A DNA stretch of 64,000 bases, taken from Limnobacter alexandrii. GTDB taxonomy: Bacteria; Pseudomonadota; Gammaproteobacteria; Burkholderiales; Burkholderiaceae_B. The position numbers were made by a program, and so were the translations under genes. A model generated the notes under the pieces. That model had not been told where the DNA came from. It ran no database searches and worked only from the letters and a program-made list of their open reading frames with translations. Each line of letters opens with the position of its first letter. Position 1 is the stretch's first letter. Shown here in pieces: positions 59,763-64,000 of the stretch. The stretch spans positions 372,001 to 436,000 of the forward strand of contig NZ_SWKN01000007.1 of NCBI RefSeq assembly GCF_005871185.1. The letters run 5' to 3'.

Positions 59763-60473
59763 TCAATCATCGTCAGCATCGTCCCCTGACACTGAGTTAA
59801 CGCGGCGAGTGGCTAGCGCGACTATTCGGTTCGCCTGAGTAAGAAGCGTCTGCCTGAGACCCTTTTGAACCTTGCGCTCTGCGATAACCCGAGCTAGGTT
59901 AGCCAAAGTTGCCGCTCGTCGTGCCAGTCTTAGATCCGGATGATCTCGAAGCGCACTTACACTGTCAGACACAACCTTGGCCCGATAAGATTGCGGCAGG
60001 GATACGACTGCGGAACCTGGGGTTGGAATTTTCTCATTCAGCACTGCGTTGAAGGTAGACCTTTGAAGCACCTCTTGGTAAACCGCGTATTCAATCGAAT
60101 TGAGAATATCCTTTGCATTCTTGGGAGGGTTTATCTCGAATTCAGGCTTAGGCCAAACTTCGATATAACAAACCTCATACGGATCAAGAACACTCATAGC
60201 AACGGCATCAGTTCTTTGATTGGTCAAATGCCGTCTTATACGAGTGGATAGCTTTTCGTTCGTCTGACCCACGTAAATTGGCTCTTTGTCGTAATCAAAA
60301 AAGGCATACACCCCCCATTTGTAAGAGCCAATTTGCTTGTTCTTCCCGGTAGTTGGATCGATCCAAGTGTGCCGAAGAAACTTATCCAATTGATCACGCA
60401 ATTCTGCGGTTTCAAAAGGCAGCTCGCTCGTTCCATCTGATGGTAAAGAACTGGGCGTGTCTGGGAGCGTCAC
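59763..60473 (-). CDS. GIY-YIG nuclease, putative type II restriction endonuclease
   Basis: A 236-residue protein. The GIY-YIG core begins with GVY at 54-56 and YVG at 67-69 (IYVGQTN), then LSTRIRRH at 75-82 with the expected catalytic Arg78 and a His at 82, a Glu at 128 (NSIEYAVY) and an Asn at 142 (TFNAVL). This order resembles Eco29kI-type restriction enzymes. About 70 basic, helical C-terminal residues and a 50-residue N-terminal part are additional. It starts at GTG 60471-60473, overlapping the methyltransferase stop by four bases (GTGA). A role as the restriction half is inferred from this coupling; specificity is unknown. The 239 bp from its stop to the left repeat hold no gene I can support. 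Confidence 0.85.
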   Translation of the reverse strand: MTLPDTPSSLPSDGTSELPFETAELRDQLDKFLRHTWIDPTTGKNKQIGSYKWGVYAFFDYDKEPIYVGQTNEKLSTRIRRHLTNQRTDAVAMSVLDPYEVCYIEVWPKPEFEINPPKNAKDILNSIEYAVYQEVLQRSTFNAVLNEKIPTPGSAVVSLPQSYRAKVVSDSVSALRDHPDLRLARRAATLANLARVIAERKVQKGLRQTLLTQANRIVALATRRVNSVSGDDADDD

Positions 60474-61606
60474 GCGACCTCCTGCAAATTATGATCCGCT
60501 AAGTTGGCCAAAATTATCGGTTCAAAAACCTGTCGTGAAAGATGCTGGACCACTGGCACCACAACACCGTCACCAGCCAAATGGTATGCATCGTTGTATC
60601 TTTCGGGCAGTTTATAGCTGTCCGGGAGCCCCATTAGACGAGCTGCCTCTCGCGGTGAGAGAAGCCTGCTCCTGATTGTCTCTCCCTGAACAAATAATAG
60701 TGTCTGCCGACTGGAACCTCCGGAAGGGGTTCTTAAACAGCCTGCAATACCATCAAAGCGAACTTCAGCTCTAGGCACACCATTACGAGTCCTTATGTAA
60801 ACTCCACCGACATTCAATTTGCCAGAGGCCTGGGCACCCATTACTTTTCGCCGATTATTTGAATCCATAAATTGCATTAACTTCGAGGTGTAGTCCGGCT
60901 CATGCCACTTAACACCTATTGGATCACACTCAACTACATCGATTAATCGAGGCACAGGTTGATTGGGCTCAGATAGATTCCACCAAACCCAACGATCTCT
61001 CTGCTTTTCATGCAATGAATTGTAAGCACGTAGTATTGATGCGGGATGCCAAGCTGCCGAAGGCCCACCAGACGTTATCTCTGGCGGCAGTTCAATTTCG
61101 CTTGATGCTGCCACAATAAACAAACGTGGGCGCGATTGCGGGACAAAATGCACGCTGTCTATTACAACAGCTCCAACCAAGTAACCCAAGGAGGTCAACG
61201 CATCGACGATCAACGAGAAGTCTTTTCCATCACCGGAAGTTAGCGTCCCAACAACATTTTCCACACAGATAAGCCTTGGCTGGTCTCCCCGACGCTTGAG
61301 ACGCTTCATCACTTTCACGAAGCCCCAAAAAGCGCTACTTTTCTCACCACTGAGTCCCGCACCATTGCCCGCCAGGGAAAGATCCTGACAAGGAAAAGAC
61401 GCCCATGCCAAATCAGCGCGAGGAAAAGCAACCGGAATCTTCAGTTTTGAAATATCTTCAACCACTAGTTCGGCATCGCCCCAATTTGCTATGTAGGCGT
61501 CTGCCTTCTTTTGACAAAAATCATTTGAAAGCAAACAGTTCCATGTAGGCCCAAGCGCTTCTCGCACCATTCCCCCACCCGCAAAGAACTCATAAAAAAA
61601 AGCCAT
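60470..61606 (-). CDS. C5-cytosine-specific DNA methyltransferase
   Basis: A 378-residue enzyme with all key motifs: the SAM-binding motif I FFAGGG at 7-12, motif IV FPCQDLSLAG with the catalytic Cys at 73, motif VI ENV at 116-118, motif VIII QSRPRLFI, motif IX (RLLSPREAARLMGLP) and motif X (GDGVVVPVVQHL). The target-recognition domain lies between motifs VIII and IX. ATG 61604-61606 follows AGAGG; a TTG one codon upstream is less likely. It is upstream of and overlaps the nuclease gene, so it is expressed first, as needed to protect host DNA. The sequence recognised cannot be deduced. Confidence 0.93.
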   Translation of the reverse strand: MAFFYEFFAGGGMVREALGPTWNCLLSNDFCQKKADAYIANWGDAELVVEDISKLKIPVAFPRADLAWASFPCQDLSLAGNGAGLSGEKSSAFWGFVKVMKRLKRRGDQPRLICVENVVGTLTSGDGKDFSLIVDALTSLGYLVGAVVIDSVHFVPQSRPRLFIVAASSEIELPPEITSGGPSAAWHPASILRAYNSLHEKQRDRWVWWNLSEPNQPVPRLIDVVECDPIGVKWHEPDYTSKLMQFMDSNNRRKVMGAQASGKLNVGGVYIRTRNGVPRAEVRFDGIAGCLRTPSGGSSRQTLLFVQGETIRSRLLSPREAARLMGLPDSYKLPERYNDAYHLAGDGVVVPVVQHLSRQVFEPIILANLADHNLQEVA

Positions 61607-61745
61607 CAACTACCTCTTTGTTTGTTGTTGGACAACTTTACCAAAATATCGTCAGAGTTACCCCAAAAAGCGATCGAATAGTGAAATCCCGCCACATAGG
61701 GCGAATCAATTACCTAGTCCATTGAAACGCCCAAGCGACATCCCG

Positions 61746-62738
61746 TTAATCAAGCTTCTTCAAAAGGTCATCCCTCCTCAGATGCGTATAACGCTCAACA
61801 ATCGTGGTTGTGAGTTGTCCTGTGATTTCTTTGACCTCGAACACAGAAAGACCACGTTCAATCAAGCGTGAAACCGCCTCATGCCGCAGATCATGCAAAC
61901 GGAAGTCAACAATGCGAGCTCGCTTCACCGCAGTGCCGAACGCACCCGTGATCGCGTCAATTTGCACGGGGAAGACACGCTCCCCAAACGACAGCCCTTT
62001 CAGGTAATCGAGTTGTTCCAGCGCCTTTCTCGACAACGGCACAAAACGCCGCTTCCCATTCTTGGTTGCATCCAGGCGTGCCCACCGCTGCTCAAAATCA
62101 ACATCAACCCACTTCAGGTTACCCAGCTCACCACGACGCATGGCAGTTTCAACGGCAAGAACAACATACGGGCGCAACCAGTAGCTTGGATGCTCATCAC
62201 ATGATGCCAACAAGACCTGAAATTCTTGTGGGGTTAATCGACGAGACCTGGCGTTTTGAATACTGGGCATTCGCACACCTTCGGTTGGGTCGAGCAGTTT
62301 GCGGAAACCCCATTCATACTTCGCGGTTTTGAACACTGCTTTGATCACTTCCATGTATCTCTTCACGGTGGCGGGCGCATAACCACTACCGACCAAAGCA
62401 TCGCGAAAATCAGCAATGTGCATACCCTCAATTTCTTCAAGGTTGCGATTAACGAGTGTGGGATAGAACCTGATGATCAAATCGATCCTACTGCGCTCGG
62501 TAACGTGCCCTTTCTTGGTGGGAGTCACTACCTCCCGGTAACGGAGCATCGCAGCCTTCAGGGTAGCAACTTCGAGCAAGCGCTGACGTTCGGGCGTAGC
62601 TCGCCTGAACTCAGCTTCCATTTGCAAACCCCATTTCAGGGCTTCATGGTATGAGTCAAAGGTAGATGAGATTCCTTTGTGCCCTGCGATGCGGACACGT
62701 GACAAATAACGGTTGTTTTTTTGAACGATAGTGGGCAT
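61746..62738 (-). CDS. Tyrosine recombinase/integrase of the element
   Basis: A 330-residue phage-type integrase. The N-terminal arm-binding part (ISSTFDSYHEALKWGLQMEAEFRRA) is followed by a SAM-like core-binding domain and the catalytic domain. Catalytic residues visible are Arg201 (ETAMRRGEL), Lys229, His282 and Arg285 (LHDLRHEA) and the nucleophile Tyr317 (ERYTHL). The second His/Trp position is Gln308 (ITGQLT). AAGGAGG precedes the ATG. It lies 106 bp inside the right repeat, the usual place for an integrase next to att. Confidence 0.93.
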   Translation of the reverse strand: MPTIVQKNNRYLSRVRIAGHKGISSTFDSYHEALKWGLQMEAEFRRATPERQRLLEVATLKAAMLRYREVVTPTKKGHVTERSRIDLIIRFYPTLVNRNLEEIEGMHIADFRDALVGSGYAPATVKRYMEVIKAVFKTAKYEWGFRKLLDPTEGVRMPSIQNARSRRLTPQEFQVLLASCDEHPSYWLRPYVVLAVETAMRRGELGNLKWVDVDFEQRWARLDATKNGKRRFVPLSRKALEQLDYLKGLSFGERVFPVQIDAITGAFGTAVKRARIVDFRLHDLRHEAVSRLIERGLSVFEVKEITGQLTTTIVERYTHLRRDDLLKKLD

Positions 62739-62844
62739 GAGGCCTCCTTAAAAGTTGTCAATCAAAGCGGAGAAGCTTGATTTGTTAAGGAAGCGCTAAA
62801 GCTTTTAATTCACCGGGAGACGAGCCACAGCCATTGCTCGCGGC

Positions 62845-62902
<58 letters not shown>

Positions 62903-62905
<3 letters not shown>

Positions 62906-62937
62906 CCGATCATCTAGGTGATTGGCCTTTTTGTTTT
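62903..62937 (+). terminator. Original tRNA-fMet terminator, displaced by the insertion
   Basis: AGGCCGATCA and GGTGATTGGCCT-type strands form a 10-bp stem around TCTAGG, followed by a T-rich run. It lies on the host side of the right repeat and matches the fold of the left terminator. Confidence 0.8.
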
Positions 62938-62967
62938 CTCATTCTTAAACTCGGTTTGCTGATTACC

Positions 62968-63903
62968 TCAGCGCTGGATTGAATGTGCCTGTTCCAGAAC
63001 ATAGTCAATAAACGCTCTCATCGCCAGTGGCATTGTAATTTGAGGCAGCCATAACATCCACGCGGTCTGACCGAAAGGTCCCTGCACATCCCACTCCGTG
63101 CACAATGGAACGAGTTTCTTTTCGCGTAGCTCTTCATCGATCAGAAAATCGGGAAGTAGTCCAACACCTTGATCACTCAACACCATTTTTCGGATGACTT
63201 CGCTGCTGTTGACCACCAGTGGACCTTTTACGTGAATATCCAGTGACTCCTGATCTTTTCTGAACTGCCAAGTTGCCTTCTCTCGTCTTGCCAGCGAATG
63301 AAACGCCATGCACGGCACCTGCGCCAAATCGCTTGGATGATGGATGGGATGCTTACTCAAGTAACCAGGTGAACCAGCGACAACAAAAGAAAACGTGTGA
63401 AAAGGTCTACCTACGAGATTGCCCGGGGGATTGTCGGTTAACCGAATGGCAATATCGATTTCCTCATGCAGCAAATCTACATGACGATCAGTCAATATCA
63501 ATTCAGTTTCCACCAAAGGATATCGTTCAACAAACCCAGGCAACAACCTGCCGATGACGCTTTGCCCGAATGCATTTGAGGCACTGAGAGACAAACGACC
63601 AGAGACATTATGAGCATAAGTATTTGCCGCCAGCGCAGCCTTACTCGCTGACTGCACCAAGACTTTAGCATGCTGAAGTACAGATAAACCGGCCTGCGTA
63701 GCGGTCATTTGTCTGGTGGTTCGATGTAGAAGTGTCACTCCTAAATTCGTTTCCAACCGGCGTACCTGCTTGGTGACCTGACTCTTGGACAAACCCAAGG
63801 ATGAAGCTGCCGCAGTAAAGCTTGCACCTTCAACAACATGCGCAAAGACAAGCAGGTCGCCAGCAAACTGGGCAAGGGAAATATGACGATCAATTATTCG
63901 CAT
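62968..63903 (-). CDS. LysR-family transcriptional regulator
   Basis: A 311-residue regulator. The N-terminal winged helix reads FAHVVEGASFTAAASSLGLSKSQVTKQVRRLETNLGVTLLHRTTRQMTAT, and the C-terminal part is a type II periplasmic-binding-like effector domain (GRLSLSASNAFGQSVIGRLLPGFVERYP). It belongs to the CrgA/DsdC-like general group; the effector is unknown. It lies on the host side of the integrated element and reads toward it. A perfect inverted repeat just upstream is its likely operator. Confidence 0.92.
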   Translation of the reverse strand: MRIIDRHISLAQFAGDLLVFAHVVEGASFTAAASSLGLSKSQVTKQVRRLETNLGVTLLHRTTRQMTATQAGLSVLQHAKVLVQSASKAALAANTYAHNVSGRLSLSASNAFGQSVIGRLLPGFVERYPLVETELILTDRHVDLLHEEIDIAIRLTDNPPGNLVGRPFHTFSFVVAGSPGYLSKHPIHHPSDLAQVPCMAFHSLARREKATWQFRKDQESLDIHVKGPLVVNSSEVIRKMVLSDQGVGLLPDFLIDEELREKKLVPLCTEWDVQGPFGQTAWMLWLPQITMPLAMRAFIDYVLEQAHSIQR

Positions 63904-63906
63904 ATA

Positions 63907-63940
63907 GAAACAATCTTTTCATAATTTGTTAGATTGTTTC
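63907..63940. promoter_or_regulatory. 10-bp perfect inverted repeat upstream of the LysR gene
   Basis: GAAACAATCT (63907-63916) and AGATTGTTTC (63931-63940) are perfect inverse copies separated by 14 AT-rich bases. They lie 4 bp from the LysR start codon and would face any divergent gene beyond the window, as expected of a LysR operator. A half-like ACAATC recurs at about 63958. Confidence 0.6.
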
Positions 63941-64000
63941 ATTTAATTAGTAGAAATACAATCAATGTCAAGCTTAAGTACCCAACACTGAACGACACAA

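Noticed and set aside
59542-59838. 98-codon plus-strand frame between tRNA-fMet and the nuclease
   Set aside because: It begins inside the tRNA terminator, ends antisense within the nuclease gene, and has no ribosome site or recognisable sequence.
59763-59970. Toxin-antitoxin reading of the element's two cargo genes
   Set aside because: The upstream gene has all C5-methyltransferase motifs and the downstream one a GIY-YIG core, which fits restriction-modification better than a classical toxin-antitoxin pair.
61631-62759. Shared AAGTTGTC octamer upstream of both the methyltransferase and integrase genes as a common operator
   Set aside because: Eight bases in two AT-rich leaders is weak evidence, the orientations differ relative to the genes, and no regulator is encoded in the element.

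Overview
The window looks like chromosomal DNA of a betaproteobacterium, most likely Burkholderiales. The evidence is gene order and content: rimP-nusA-infB-rbfA-truB-typA, hfq-hflX-hflK-hflC-DUF2065-hisZ-purA, zapA next to 6S RNA, bamE-dapB diverging from fur, PHA-granule and PHA-depolymerase genes, and a small Trp-rich protein of a betaproteobacterial type. Base composition is moderate. A Limnobacter-like genus is a guess that only a database search could settle. Almost all of the first 59 kb is ordinary, densely packed housekeeping sequence.

Layout. 1-3 kb: recN tail, fur, bamE-dapB, a ZapB-like coiled coil, zapA. 3-7.5 kb: 6S RNA with a strong terminator, a TauE/SafE exporter, lgt, ilvD, a small Trp-rich protein and a cytochrome c. 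7.5-12.4 kb: a branched-chain amino-acid ABC transporter, with livK diverging from livHMGF. 12.4-17.9 kb: an oxygenase-type flavin reductase, an SDR protein, a PHA-granule protein, an orphan TRAP binding protein with a LutC-like protein, ferredoxin FdxA and its reductase. 18-22 kb: a tight operon phaZ-rnfB-nth-FIST-DUF1841. 22-26.3 kb: two small cytochromes c, a MoxR/CoxE-type ATPase-VWA pair, a glycine-zipper protein and an unknown gene. 26.3-34 kb: htpG, then parC-rlmB-rnr (transcribed rnr to parC) and tRNA-Leu(CAG). 34-42.3 kb: a DUF481 protein, a phosphoribosyltransferase and the hfq-to-purA cluster. 42.4-47.8 kb: a YihY-family membrane protein, wrbA, DUF2069, a GlcD-type oxidase, an unknown gene and dusA. 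47.8-56 kb: the rimP-to-typA translation operon. 56-59.3 kb: rluB-type pseudouridine synthase, scpB, DUF1289 and a thioesterase. Between scpB and DUF1289 lies a 460-bp gap holding three DnaA-box-like sequences.

The accessory part is at the right end. An initiator tRNA gene (59433-59509) has its 3' part repeated as a perfect 61-bp direct repeat 3,382 bp downstream (59463-59523 and 62845-62905). Between the copies are only three genes, all on the minus strand: a tyrosine recombinase, a C5-cytosine DNA methyltransferase and, overlapping it by 4 bp, a GIY-YIG nuclease. I read this as a minimal integrative element that carries a compact type II restriction-modification system and little else. The element also supplies its own hairpin terminator behind the tRNA, so initiator tRNA expression should survive integration. 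Beyond it lies a LysR regulator with a perfect 10-bp inverted repeat in front of it; any divergent target would start beyond the window.
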